Shown: positions 17,615 through 26,310, counted from the stretch's first letter. The stretch: 64,000 bases of DNA from Planctomycetaceae bacterium (GCA_006969385.1 CP030884.1:2852001-2916000), one strand, 5' to 3'. The notes: a model not told the origin generated them from the letters alone. Numbers and translations: made by a program.

Positions 17615-19740
17615 TGATCTTCGCTTGCTTCACCCTGCCATACCACGGCCATCAAGCGCTGCCCCGTCTTCAACGGCGTATCCAAATCGGGCGGGCATTG
17701 CACGGTGCCGTCGGGTTGTTCGATGGCGATGACTTGGGCGGAGTACTTTGCGCGGAAGTCGGCCTCGCGCAGGCTCTTGCCGATGGCGTCCATCGGCACG
17801 ATAAGGCGCTGAATCATGTCTTTGCGCGTGGGCGCGACGCCCATGACGAGGTTTTGCAGTTGGCCTTCCTGTTCGATCGCCGTCAGGCCGACGTGTTCTT
17901 TAAACATAGCCGCTTGCGATTCGGCCAAACCTTCGCGAATCGCCTCGAACACGCGCTCGCGGCTGAGCATGCCGACCCACGCGTTATCGTGGCGGTGTTC
18001 GATAACGGGCACGACGGAGTGGCTGCCACGGCGGAATACGTCGAGCGCTAAATACACCTCGGTGTCCGCGTCGATCGTTTCGAGGTCGGTCGTCATCATG
18101 TCGGCGGCAATGACGAAACTCGCGAGGCCCGGTTCTTCCATAAAGCGACGGATATCCGGCACTGATACAACGCCCATCAGATGGCCATCTTGCGCAACGG
18201 CAAACACCGGGCGCGTGCCGGGTTTGATGCGCTCGACCATTTCCGGCAGCGACGTTTCCGGCGAAACAGTATCATCCCATGCGGGTTCCATCAGGTCGCG
18301 CACGCGCCACGATTCGAGCAAGTGCACGATAGCATCACCGGCATGCGCGGGGGATTCGGCGGAAGTACGCACCTGTTCGTGATTGAGGCCCCAGCGCCGA
18401 CCGACTACGTACGACGTCATGCAGACCAACATCAGCGGTACAATCAACCCATAACCGCCGGTCATCTCGGTCACCATGACGATGGCTGCCAGCGGCGTGC
18501 GCATCGCGGCCGCCAGCACGCCGCCCATGCCGACGGGTATCAATGCTTCGCGCAGTTGCGGCGGGAAGGTGCCGGGGAACAGCGCTTCGATCAGCGCGCC
18601 GAGAAACGCGCCCAACGCGCCGCCGATGAACACGCTCGGGCCTAGCACGCCACCGGCCGAACCGCTGCCGACGGTAAACGCCGTGGCGATACATTTGACG
18701 AGGGCCACGGCACCGAACAGCGCGGCGTAGTTCAGCCAGTCGGTGCGCGTGTGTTGGGCGATATCACCGAAGCCGCGCATGGCGTTGAGGATGAAGCTGT
18801 AATGGCCATCCATGATTTGCGGCAGCACGCACGCCAGCAGTCCAGTCAAGAGACCGCCGAGCGCGGGAATGGCCCAGCGCGGCATGCGCAAGTTGGGCAC
18901 CACGCGCTTTTCGATGAGATGCAAGCACCATGCGAAGAAGATAGCGACGCATCCGCACAACGGGCCGAGCAGTGCGTAGGGGATGAGTTCCAATGCGGCG
19001 TTAAACGCGAGTTGGTCGGCACCGGCCACATCGAGAAAGGTGCCGAGTTGACCGAGGCCTTCGGCCTTGAGCGTGGCGAAGGTCGTGAAGCCGATGACCG
19101 AGGCGACGAACGAAGGCACCATCGCGTCGGATTCGAACTCTTCGTCACTATACATAAGCGATGTCGCGAAGAGCGCGCCGCCCAAGGGGCAACGGAAGAT
19201 CGCGCCAACGCCGGCGGCGCAACCCGCGACGAGCAGCACGCGGCGCTCTTGCGGCGTGACTTGAAAAAACCGTCCGACCGTCGAACCGATGGCGGCGCCG
19301 AGCGCGGCGATGGGGCCCTCGGGACCCGCCGATCCTCCGGTGGAGATCACGCCGACGGCGGCCGCCCCGCGCACGGCGGGGCCGCGTAATGGGAAGTGAC
19401 CCATGCCGCGGTGGAACGCGTGCGTCAGCGAATCGGTGCCGTGCTTACCGAACGAGGCCGGGCAGAACAATCGAATGAGAATGCCGGAGAGCAAACAGCC
19501 GCAGGTCGGCAGGATGAGCAGCCAGATGTTGAACTCGAACGTGATCGCATCGCCCGACATGTGGGCGTAGTGCTCGATGATGTTGTGGGTGCCCCATTTG
19601 AGACCGGCGTCGAGGACGAACGCCGCCAAGCCGCCCAAGATGCCGACGAGAATGCCGAGGCCGAACACCCGCGACCAGCGCGCCGCCGGGCGCGGCACGT
19701 TTTCGAGGGCATGCTGGATGGATCGGGTCAGTCTGCTCAC
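17611..19740 (-). CDS. ClC-family chloride channel/antiporter with CBS pair and TrkA_C-like tail
   Basis: 709 residues. The N-terminal approximately 440 residues form a ClC core with the chloride-site motif TGGSAGPEGP (residues 134-143); Glu141 stands where the gating glutamate lies in proton-coupled antiporters. Other ClC blocks are FRCPLGGALFATSLM and SAGGVLGPSVFIGGALGAFLG. Residues about 478-600 are two CBS domains (RVRDLMEPAWDDTV..., ADMMTTDLETIDADTEVYLALD...), and about 630-702 (IGKSLREADFRAKYSAQVIAIEQPDGTV....LKTGQRLMAVV) looks like a TrkA_C/RCK_C ligand-binding module. Located in the inner membrane; likely moves chloride or another anion under control of a nucleotide. Confidence 0.9.
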   Translation of the reverse strand: MSRLTRSIQHALENVPRPAARWSRVFGLGILVGILGGLAAFVLDAGLKWGTHNIIEHYAHMSGDAITFEFNIWLLILPTCGCLLSGILIRLFCPASFGKHGTDSLTHAFHRGMGHFPLRGPAVRGAAAVGVISTGGSAGPEGPIAALGAAIGSTVGRFFQVTPQERRVLLVAGCAAGVGAIFRCPLGGALFATSLMYSDEEFESDAMVPSFVASVIGFTTFATLKAEGLGQLGTFLDVAGADQLAFNAALELIPYALLGPLCGCVAIFFAWCLHLIEKRVVPNLRMPRWAIPALGGLLTGLLACVLPQIMDGHYSFILNAMRGFGDIAQHTRTDWLNYAALFGAVALVKCIATAFTVGSGSAGGVLGPSVFIGGALGAFLGALIEALFPGTFPPQLREALIPVGMGGVLAAAMRTPLAAIVMVTEMTGGYGLIVPLMLVCMTSYVVGRRWGLNHEQVRTSAESPAHAGDAIVHLLESWRVRDLMEPAWDDTVSPETSLPEMVERIKPGTRPVFAVAQDGHLMGVVSVPDIRRFMEEPGLASFVIAADMMTTDLETIDADTEVYLALDVFRRGSHSVVPVIEHRHDNAWVGMLSRERVFEAIREGLAESQAAMFKEHVGLTAIEQEGQLQNLVMGVAPTRKDMIQRLIVPMDAIGKSLREADFRAKYSAQVIAIEQPDGTVQCPPDLDTPLKTGQRLMAVVWQGEASEDH

Positions 19741-19877
19741 GGTCGATTGATATCACCTGTATTGATGGCGTTGCATGATAAGGGGAAGGCGTAGGTGTGT
19801 AACGTGGATGCGATTTGCGTCGCGTCGAATCGGACGATGGGTATTCAGGCGCGGCGAGTGGTTCTAAGATTGCAGCG

Positions 19878-20828
19878 ATGGCCAAAGGCGAGAATCAATT
19901 GATCGATTGGCTCAAAGCGCAGGCGGGCAAGGTCGCATGGCGCCAAGGCGATGGCGCGCAATCGATGGGTATCGGTGACGACATGGCGATCGTGCCTTGG
20001 GGTGGTTCGTCGTTGTTGATCGCGTCGGACATGCTGCTCGATGGCGTGCATTTCGATACCAAAGTGCATGCGCCCGATGAGATCGGGCGCAAGGCGCTGG
20101 CGGTGAATCTTTCTGACTGCGCGGCGATGGCGGTGCGGCCCGTGGCGTTTCTAACGAGCATCGCCTTGCCGCACCATTGGACACAGCAGCGCGCTCAGGA
20201 ACTGATGCGCGGCATGGTCGAGCTTAGCGAGCGGGTAAAGTGCCCGTTGATCGGCGGCGATACCAACAGTTGGGATAAACCGTTGGCGGTGGATGTGACG
20301 GTGCTGGCGGAACCGTTTGCGACCCACGCGCCCGTGTTGCGGAGCGGGGCCAGAGTTGGTGATCGATTATTCGTCACGGGCGCGTTGGGCGGGAGTTTAC
20401 ACGGCCATCACATCCGGTTCCTGTCGCGCGGAGATGTTGCCGAGAGGTTGGGCGCGACGCTGGGTAGTGACTTGCATGCGATGATGGATTTGTCCGACGG
20501 TTTAGCGACGGATGCGCCGCGCATGGCGGCCGCGTCGAACGTGGGGATGGTGTTTGAGCGCGCGGCGTTGTTGTCGGTTGCTTCGGTTGCGGCGCGCGAA
20601 CATGCTGCCGATGATGATGCGTTGTTACAGTCGGTGATCGGTGATGGTGAGGATTTCGAGTTGCTCTTTGCGGTCGATCCGGCGGCAGTGGAAAAAATCG
20701 CGGCGCTCGATTTCGATTGCGCCGTGACAGAGGTTGGTTGCGTGACCGACGATCGGTATGTGATGTTTGCGGACGAGAACGGTAGCCTAATTCATATGCC
20801 CGCCGGGGGGTGGCAACACTTTCGATAA
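19878..20828 (+). CDS. thiL: Thiamine-monophosphate kinase
   Basis: ThiL makes thiamine diphosphate from thiamine monophosphate and ATP. 316 residues from the ATG at 19878; the frame extends upstream without family similarity. Motifs are GIGDDMAIVP (metal/ATP), LIASDMLLDGVHF, KALAVNLSDCAAM, GGDTN and MDLSDGLATDAPRMA, all in the PurM/ThiL order. It is followed 2 bp later by tsaE, so the two are probably one operon, a pairing seen in other bacteria. Confidence 0.93.
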   Translation: MAKGENQLIDWLKAQAGKVAWRQGDGAQSMGIGDDMAIVPWGGSSLLIASDMLLDGVHFDTKVHAPDEIGRKALAVNLSDCAAMAVRPVAFLTSIALPHHWTQQRAQELMRGMVELSERVKCPLIGGDTNSWDKPLAVDVTVLAEPFATHAPVLRSGARVGDRLFVTGALGGSLHGHHIRFLSRGDVAERLGATLGSDLHAMMDLSDGLATDAPRMAAASNVGMVFERAALLSVASVAAREHAADDDALLQSVIGDGEDFELLFAVDPAAVEKIAALDFDCAVTEVGCVTDDRYVMFADENGSLIHMPAGGWQHFR

Positions 20829-20830
20829 CG

Positions 20831-21298
20831 ATGCACACGTTTACGCTGACATCTCAATCCGTCGAACAATCGCAAGCGCTAGGGCGACGTCTCGGCGCAT
20901 TGTTGCAACCGGGCGACGTTGTCGCACTGGTCGGTCAACTCGGCGCGGGCAAGACGTATTTTGTGAAGGGCGTCGCCGTCGGCTTGGGTGTGGCCGACGA
21001 TCGACAGGTCAACAGCCCCACGTTTGTGCTCGTCAACGAATACACGGGCCGCGTGCCGGTGCATCATCTCGATGTGTATCGCCTCGGCGAGCCTGAAGAG
21101 CTAACGGCCATCGGCTTCGATGAGATGTGCACATCCGGCGGTGTGGTGATCGTGGAATGGGCCGACCGCGTGCGCGAGGTAATGCCGAAGCGGACGGTGT
21201 GGGTGGAGATTACGGTGACGGGTGCGGAGGAACGGAAGATAAAGTTTGACATGAATGATGCGGAGATCATTCCGCGCGTTGGTCAACTAGCAAAGTGA
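20831..21298 (+). CDS. tsaE: tRNA threonylcarbamoyladenosine biosynthesis ATPase
   Basis: 155 residues. TsaE works with TsaB and TsaD to make t6A37 in ANN-decoding tRNAs. The P-loop GQLGAGKT is at residues 35-42, followed by NSPTFVLVNEYTGRVPVHHLDVYRL and a C-terminal VIVEWADRV, the standard family set. I preferred the ATG at 20831 (MHTFTLTSQS), just after thiL, over the in-frame ATG at 20810 that overlaps thiL, since it matches the usual N-terminus. tsaB and tsaD are not in view. Confidence 0.93.
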   Translation: MHTFTLTSQSVEQSQALGRRLGALLQPGDVVALVGQLGAGKTYFVKGVAVGLGVADDRQVNSPTFVLVNEYTGRVPVHHLDVYRLGEPEELTAIGFDEMCTSGGVVIVEWADRVREVMPKRTVWVEITVTGAEERKIKFDMNDAEIIPRVGQLAK

Positions 21299-21408
21299 AT
21301 TTGGGCGTTCGGCGGCGGTTACTACGTATCAGATTGCATCGATCTGAATCACCGCTTACAACGCGGCGGTATAGCACGAAAGTAATACAGCGACCGCGTC
21401 TTTCGTGC

Positions 21409-21430
21409 GGTGGGTTGAGTACAACCCACC
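21409..21430. repeat. Palindromic repeat GGTGGGTTG type (copy 1 of 2)
   Basis: GGTGGGTTG-AGTA-CAACCCACC is a perfect 9-bp-arm hairpin in the gap between tsaE and rph. The same arms recur at 31122-31143 with the spacer in the opposite orientation. No T-run follows. Confidence 0.7.
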
Positions 21431-21471
21431 CTACGGTCGCGCTGAAGTAATCGATAATTGAGGTTTACCCC

Positions 21472-22188
21472 ATGGCCCGCTTCGACGGACGCAAACCCAG
21501 CGAACTGCGACCCATCAAAATCAAACGCAACTTCACCAAATCGCCCGCCGGCTCGGTGATGATCGAGTGTGGTAACACGCAGGTGCTCTGCACGGCCAGC
21601 ATCGAAGAAGGCCTGCCGCCGTGGCGCGAGAAGTCGGGCAAGGGCTGGCTGACGGCTGAGTATGAAATGCTACCCGCCAGCACCGGCGACCGACGCAAGC
21701 GCAATCGCGGCGGCAAGGTCGATGGGCGCACGACCGAAATCCAACGGCTGATCGGTCGTTCGCTGCGCGCGATTATGGACTTTGATAAACTCGGACCGCG
21801 TAGCATTTGGATTGATTGCGACGTGATTCAGGCCGACGGCGGCACGCGCACCACGAGCATTACTGGCGCTTATGTCGCGCTGGTCGATGCGGTGCGGTTG
21901 CTGCAAAAGAAGAAGCTGATCACGCGCAGCCCGCTGGTCGATTCGGTGGCCGCCGTCAGCGTCGGCATCTGCGATGGCAAGGTCTTACTGGACCTTTGCT
22001 ACGAAGAAGATTCGACGGCTGAGGTCGATTTCAACGTCGTAATGACCGGTAAGAACCGCTTTGTCGAGGTGCAGGGTACGGCCGAGGCGGGCACGTTTGA
22101 TGCGGACCAGATGGATGCGATGTTGAAATCGGCGCGGACAGGGCTGGGTCGGTTGCGTAGAATGCAAAAGCAAGCGCTGGCCCGCTAG
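21472..22188 (+). CDS. rph: Ribonuclease PH
   Basis: 238 residues, the standard length. RNase PH trims the 3' ends of tRNA precursors by phosphorolysis. The sequence is typical throughout: MARFDGRKPSELRPIKI at the start, GWLTAEYEMLPASTGDRRKR, GRTTEIQRLIGRSLRA (phosphate-binding arginine), IDCDVIQADGGTRTTSITGAY, and a C-terminal helix with QRTAEAG-like VQGTAEAGTFD. The start is well supported by the conserved N-terminus. Often neighbours a RdgB-type pyrophosphatase, but not here. Confidence 0.95.
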   Translation: MARFDGRKPSELRPIKIKRNFTKSPAGSVMIECGNTQVLCTASIEEGLPPWREKSGKGWLTAEYEMLPASTGDRRKRNRGGKVDGRTTEIQRLIGRSLRAIMDFDKLGPRSIWIDCDVIQADGGTRTTSITGAYVALVDAVRLLQKKKLITRSPLVDSVAAVSVGICDGKVLLDLCYEEDSTAEVDFNVVMTGKNRFVEVQGTAEAGTFDADQMDAMLKSARTGLGRLRRMQKQALAR

Positions 22189-22430
22189 GGGACCGGCCCG
22201 CGGCCAAGGTTGCGGATTGGGATCGGTTAGCGCTCTCGCCAAAAGAAAATCGCCGATGATACCGATGTCGTCGCGCCGATGCTCGCCCGCTTTTCAACGC
22301 AGCTTTCGAGATGTGCCTTATGCAGGATCGATCCTATTACGCAATCGATATCATTCTTTCTAAATGCGCGCCGCACGCTATAGATTCGGCGGCAACGCGG
22401 TCGCGCCCGATACGTAGCGGCGTCAATCGC

Positions 22431-23957
22431 ATGCCATTGCGCGTCTTATTCTTATCGCTCGCGCTCGGCGTCTTCGCGATCATTAACTCCGCTTGTACCG
22501 ACGCACAGATTAAGCAAATGGAGGCCGACCATAACGCGCGGGTGGCGCAGTGGGATGGCTTTTGGGCCGACGTTGCTAAAGAGATGGACAAGGGCTGGGG
22601 ACTCGGCGGCGCGTCGGCTTCCGAAGATAAGGACGCCAACGACGACGGCTTCGACGATAAGCCCAATCGCCAGCGTGAGGTCGATGAAGACGACCGCCGC
22701 GATGCGCGCGATCGGGATGACGACTTCGGTTTTTCGGAAGAAGACGGCGACGGGCGCGACGACCGGCGACGGCGGCGCGACCGCGACGATGATCGCTACG
22801 AAGACGACCGCTACGAAGATGAAGACGATCCCGACGGCGGCTATGAAGAGGATGAAGCTGTTGAAGATGAGCCGTCGGAGCGCCGCCGCCGCTGGCGTCG
22901 CGGTCGCCGCCGACGCGCCGATGCGGATAAGGACGAGCGTCGCGGTCGGCGCAGCAGTGCGTTTCGCGCCGAAGACAGTTTGTTCGGTCGCGCCGAAAAC
23001 AGTGAGGAAGCCGACGAGGAGTATCGCAAGCGCGCCGAAGAACGCCGTCGGCTGGCAGCCGAGCGCAAAGACGAGAAGCGCGGTTCGGGTAAATCGCGTG
23101 CTGAACTGATTAGCCGCGTCTCAGAGGGCTACACGCCGTGGACCATCGAATGCAACGCGTTTGAAGGTCGTCAACGGCAGGAATTGGCCGAGCGCGTGGC
23201 CGTCTTGCTAGCCGAAGTGCCGGAACTCGACCCCGGGTTGATCGAAGTCAAGCACGACGAAGATCGCAGCCGCGTGAACTACGGCGTATATCCGATCAAG
23301 TTTGCCGAAACCAAGACGGGTGTGTTTTCAAAGGAAGTGGACGACGCCAACGCCGTGTTGAGCGATCGCATTCGCACCGAGCTGGCGTTTATTCGAGCGC
23401 TGGCGATTCGCGATCAGTATCCGTTCATTCACGCGCGGGCAATTCCGATCATTCGCGAAATACGCGGTCCGTCGGCGTGGGATCTGCGCCGCGCGCCGGG
23501 CAAATACAGCTTGCACGTGGGCGTGACCTATGCGACGCCGAACTTGCAGGACTATCGCAAGGCGGCGTTGCAATGGGTGGAGGTTTTGCGCGATTCGGGG
23601 CACGAGGCGTACTACTACGACGATCCCGATGAACCGCGCGTCTCGATTTGCGTCGGCAGCTTCGGCCCCGATGCGATTCGCACCAAGATGGTGACCAACC
23701 CGGCGACCAATCAGGAAGAACCGATTCAGGTGTACGGCCAAGTGGTCAACGATCTGCGCAAGCAAGACCCGTCGTTCGAATACAACCTGGAAAACGGGCA
23801 CAAGGTCTTCCGCAAAGTCGAAGACGATAAGGGCAAGGTCGAACGACTGCCCAACCTGTCGTTCCTGATCGAAATCCCGCGCGACGGTCAGAAGCTCAGC
23901 GATGTGAAGAAGCGCAAACCCCGCCCCGATCGTGGCCGCGGACGACGCCGACGCTAA
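22431..23957 (+). CDS. Predicted lipoprotein with long charged region
   Basis: About 508 residues from the ATG at 22431, chosen because MPLRVLFLSLALGVFAIINSAC is a lipoprotein signal with the cysteine at 22; the frame opens at 22311 but that extension has no signal character. Residues about 60-245 are extremely rich in Asp, Glu and Arg, with runs such as DRYEDDRYEDEDDPDGGYEEDE, and must be disordered. The C-terminal 250 residues are globular; KYSLHVGVTYATPNLQDYRKAALQWVEVLRDSGHEAYYYDD..VSICVGSFG looks like a SPOR-type fold, a guess. Probably an envelope protein. Function unknown. Confidence 0.7.
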   Translation: MPLRVLFLSLALGVFAIINSACTDAQIKQMEADHNARVAQWDGFWADVAKEMDKGWGLGGASASEDKDANDDGFDDKPNRQREVDEDDRRDARDRDDDFGFSEEDGDGRDDRRRRRDRDDDRYEDDRYEDEDDPDGGYEEDEAVEDEPSERRRRWRRGRRRRADADKDERRGRRSSAFRAEDSLFGRAENSEEADEEYRKRAEERRRLAAERKDEKRGSGKSRAELISRVSEGYTPWTIECNAFEGRQRQELAERVAVLLAEVPELDPGLIEVKHDEDRSRVNYGVYPIKFAETKTGVFSKEVDDANAVLSDRIRTELAFIRALAIRDQYPFIHARAIPIIREIRGPSAWDLRRAPGKYSLHVGVTYATPNLQDYRKAALQWVEVLRDSGHEAYYYDDPDEPRVSICVGSFGPDAIRTKMVTNPATNQEEPIQVYGQVVNDLRKQDPSFEYNLENGHKVFRKVEDDKGKVERLPNLSFLIEIPRDGQKLSDVKKRKPRPDRGRGRRRR

Positions 23958-23983
23958 AATGACCCGGCGGAGGTATGCCGGGT

Positions 23984-24523
23984 ATGGATTCTGTTCAGCA
24001 GATTATAAAAACTCGTCTGTTCGTGCGCATGTGGCGCATGATCACCGGCAAGGTGGCCTGTTGCAAGTGCGGGCATTGGGAGCGGGCTCGAAATAGGCAA
24101 ACACGCGAGAGCGGTGAGCGCACGTGGTACTGTGCCGGCTGCGGGGAGTTGATACGACCGGCACGGTCGGGTTTTCTTCTTGAGCTTTTTGTGTTCCTGC
24201 TCGCGCTGGGCGTAACGTTTCCACTTTTCATTCGCTTACCCGATTGGATATTTGAAAACGGTACGGCACCTATTTGGTTCGCGTTAGCCTTCTTTTCGTC
24301 CTGGTTCTTCACGTCTTTTCTGATTGCCGCCTATTGTCGAGCAAATTTCGATGATGCGACCTCGACCAAGGTGGCGGGGCCGTATGGTCACTGTCTGCAG
24401 TGTGGTTACGATTTGAACTACGCCGTAAGTGAACGCTGCCCGGAATGCGGGACATCGGCGGTGCACGTTCTGGACGCAATTAACAAAAGGCGCAGTCGAA
24501 CTCCGGTGGCCGTGCATGATTGA
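23984..24523 (+). CDS. Zinc-ribbon membrane protein A (tandem pair)
   Basis: 179 residues from the ATG at 23984; GGAGG 10 bases upstream favours it over the ATG at 23975. Layout: an N-terminal CxxC (CCKCG, residues 26-30), a second CxxC (WYCAGCG), two hydrophobic segments (residues about 66-90 and 95-120), then a C-terminal ribbon CLQCGYDLNYAVSERCPECG. The last motif occurs in many Planctomycete small membrane proteins. The four CxxC pairs could make two zinc sites, one on either side of the membrane hairpin in sequence order but probably both cytosolic. It overlaps its paralogue downstream by 8 bp. Confidence 0.75.
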   Translation: MDSVQQIIKTRLFVRMWRMITGKVACCKCGHWERARNRQTRESGERTWYCAGCGELIRPARSGFLLELFVFLLALGVTFPLFIRLPDWIFENGTAPIWFALAFFSSWFFTSFLIAAYCRANFDDATSTKVAGPYGHCLQCGYDLNYAVSERCPECGTSAVHVLDAINKRRSRTPVAVHD

Positions 24524-25043
24524 TGCGAAGTGGGGCAATTGGCGAGAGCGCATTTGGTGGGTGCTAAAAGGCCAATTGGCTTGTTGCCTTTGCGGGCACT
24601 GGGCTTCGCGCTCCAGCGCTCGTCGAAGTGTTACGCGTAGGAGAAGACGATGGTATTGTGGCGCGTGTGGGGCCTATCTTGAGAAGATTCCCACCTCTTT
24701 TGTGCCCGCGTTCCTACTCGTCTTTCTGGTGCTGGTCGTTACGCTTCCGTTGGTCGCTGTCGTCGAGTGGTTGTTAGAAAACTCAGGATTAAATAACGGG
24801 AATGCAATTACCTATATTTGGCTATTTATGACCGCCGGCATAATCCTTCTTATTCCGGCGTTCGACCCAAACTACTTCGTGACTCGCTGCGTCGAACAGC
24901 ATGGGCAATGCCCGAGCTGCGATTATGATCTGAATCATGCGCCCCACGAGCGCTGTCCCGAGTGTGGAACCGATGCCCGCGACGTCATCGTTGCGATTCG
25001 CAAATGGAAGGCTCAGGAACAGAAGGGCGTTGCTAAAGATTAA
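24516..25043 (+). CDS. Zinc-ribbon membrane protein B (tandem pair)
   Basis: 175 residues from the ATG at 24516, which overlaps the end of protein A by 8 bp. Same plan as protein A: CCLCGHW and WYCGACGAYL, two membrane segments, then CPSCDYDLNHAPHERCPECG. GHW after the first CxxC and YDLN..ERCPECGT in the last ribbon are shared with A, so the pair arose by tandem duplication and has since diverged. Function is not known; the overlap suggests translational coupling and perhaps a heteromeric complex. Confidence 0.75.
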   Translation: MIDAKWGNWRERIWWVLKGQLACCLCGHWASRSSARRSVTRRRRRWYCGACGAYLEKIPTSFVPAFLLVFLVLVVTLPLVAVVEWLLENSGLNNGNAITYIWLFMTAGIILLIPAFDPNYFVTRCVEQHGQCPSCDYDLNHAPHERCPECGTDARDVIVAIRKWKAQEQKGVAKD

Positions 25044-25279
25044 GAGACAAGACCGGCTCTAATTCGCGCGAGGATGGTCAGGTTGAAGGGGGAGGCGGGT
25101 TGAGTACCACCGTACCTTACTATAGGCCGAACGCGTCGCATGCCATTCCCGAGCCGATCGGATGAAATGGCGTCGGTAGGCTTTCTTGCTTTCCGGCCAA
25201 AACCCGCGATTTCACAGCAATAAGGACCATCTTCCGAAATAATCTGGATTCTCCTTGCCTTGTGACCGTTTTTGTTGTA

Positions 25280-25299
25280 ATTTCTGTATAGACAGAAAT
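25280..25299. promoter_or_regulatory. Palindromic operator candidate upstream of the GbsR-type gene
   Basis: ATTTCTGT-ATAG-ACAGAAAT is a perfect 8-bp-arm palindrome ending 13 bases before the ATG at 25313. A second site with the same core, TTTCTGT-N4-ACAGAAA, lies at 25865-25882. Spacing and symmetry fit a dimeric winged-helix regulator; the adjacent gene encodes one. A possible -10 (TGTATA, 25285-25290) would lie inside the palindrome. Confidence 0.75.
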
Positions 25300-25312
25300 A
25301 GGAGAAATGGCG

Positions 25313-25843
25313 ATGGCCGAACTCGAACCCGTCAAAGAGAAATTCATCCTCCACTGGGGCGAAATGGGCACCCGTTGGGGCATCAACCGCACCGTGGCGC
25401 AGATTCATGCGTTGCTGTATCTCTCCGATCGCCCCCTGCACGCGGAGGAGATCGCCACCACGCTGTCGGTGGCGCGCTCGAACGTGAGCAACAGCCTGCG
25501 CGAACTGCAAAGCTGGGGCATCGTGAAGATTACGCATGTGATGGGCGATCGGCGCGATCATTTCGTGTCGCTGACCGACGTCTGGGAGATGTTCCAGATC
25601 ATTCTCGATGAGCGCAAACGACGCGAGATCGATCCGACACTGACGATGCTGCGAGAATGCCTCAGCGAAACCAGCAAGAAGTCGAAGGCCGATGCGCTGG
25701 TGCGCGAGCGCGTGCAATCGATGGTCGAGTTCTTCGAAACCACCAGCAATTGGTATCAGGATTTGCGTCGGTTGCCGACGGGGGCGGTGGTGAAGTTCGT
25801 CAAGATGGGCGGCAAGTTGCGCAAGATGCTGGGCGTGGCGTAA
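25313..25843 (+). CDS. GbsR/MarR-type winged-helix regulator
   Basis: 176 residues from the ATG at 25313, with AGGAG 8 bases upstream; the ATG at 25307 is too close to it. The N-terminal two thirds are a MarR-like winged helix: AQIHALLYLSDRPLHAEEIATTLSVARSNVSNSLRELQSWGIVKITHVMGDRRDHF, where SVARSNVSNSLREL is the recognition helix of GbsR-type repressors. The rest is helical (DERKRREIDPTLTMLRECL, QSMVEFFETTSNWYQDLRRL) and probably forms the dimer. GbsR itself senses choline; the ligand here is unknown. It heads the cassette that runs to 28599 and likely binds the palindromes at 25280 and 25865. Confidence 0.88.
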   Translation: MAELEPVKEKFILHWGEMGTRWGINRTVAQIHALLYLSDRPLHAEEIATTLSVARSNVSNSLRELQSWGIVKITHVMGDRRDHFVSLTDVWEMFQIILDERKRREIDPTLTMLRECLSETSKKSKADALVRERVQSMVEFFETTSNWYQDLRRLPTGAVVKFVKMGGKLRKMLGVA

Positions 25844-25864
25844 GCGACTTTTTTTGGGAGGCGC

Positions 25865-25882
25865 TTTCTGTGAATACAGAAA
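25865..25882. promoter_or_regulatory. Second palindromic operator candidate, across the start of the DCC gene
   Basis: TTTCTGT-GAAT-ACAGAAA repeats the core of the site at 25280-25299 exactly. It covers the GTG start and the space after the GGGAGG ribosome site, so a bound repressor or an RNA hairpin could both block expression of the four downstream genes. Confidence 0.72.
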
Positions 25883-26310
25883 TGAATGACAAAGCGGGCG
25901 CGATGTCGAGCAATGTCGATCCGCGCGTGCGAAATACACGCGGGCTCATTCTTTACGACGATCAGTGTGCTGTTTGTCGACGACTGCGCAGCAAGGTCGA
26001 TCAGACGCTCACACGCAAGGGATTTGTCTTTTATTCATTGCACGAATGGCGCGAAACGTATCCCGAAACCTCGGCCGACGAGATGGCGTTGGCGTTACCC
26101 GACGGCCGCATTCTCGGCGGGGCGGATGCGTTTCTATTCCTGTGTCGCCGCGTTTGGTGGCTGTGGCCGTTTGCGGTTGTCGCTGGTTTGCCGGGCTTGC
26201 GCGCGGTCACTTGGGCTGGCTACCGTTGGTTTGCAGCGCGGCGTTATCGATTCGGATGCCATTGCGAAGGTGAGGCGGGCCAATGCAAGCTGACCAACCG
26301 GGACAACTGA
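25870..26310 (+). CDS. DCC-family (DUF393) thiol-disulfide oxidoreductase-like protein
   Basis: 146 residues from GTG at 25870, which has GGGAGG 8 bases upstream; ATG at 25882 is the alternative. The N-terminal strand-loop LILYDDQCAVCRRLRSKVD is the DCC signature, where a D-x-x-C-x-x-C core resembles thioredoxin. Later, GGADAFLFLCRRVWWLWPFAVVAGLPGLRAVTWAGYRWFAARRYRFGC carries the hydrophobic helix typical of the family. The function of DCC proteins is uncertain. It overlaps the DUF2071 gene by 28 bp, so the two are likely coupled. Confidence 0.85.
   Translation: MNTEMNDKAGAMSSNVDPRVRNTRGLILYDDQCAVCRRLRSKVDQTLTRKGFVFYSLHEWRETYPETSADEMALALPDGRILGGADAFLFLCRRVWWLWPFAVVAGLPGLRAVTWAGYRWFAARRYRFGCHCEGEAGQCKLTNRDN

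Noticed and set aside
18751..19389. 212-residue plus-strand frame opposite ClC
   Set aside because: Antisense shadow, rich in Glu/Gly/Arg/His, with no motif.
22337..22666. 109-residue minus-strand frame across the lipoprotein start
   Set aside because: Antisense shadow of the 22431 gene; no independent support.
25040..25939. 299-residue minus-strand frame opposite the GbsR gene
   Set aside because: His/Gln/Arg-rich antisense translation typical of a GC-rich shadow; the plus strand has clear GbsR motifs.
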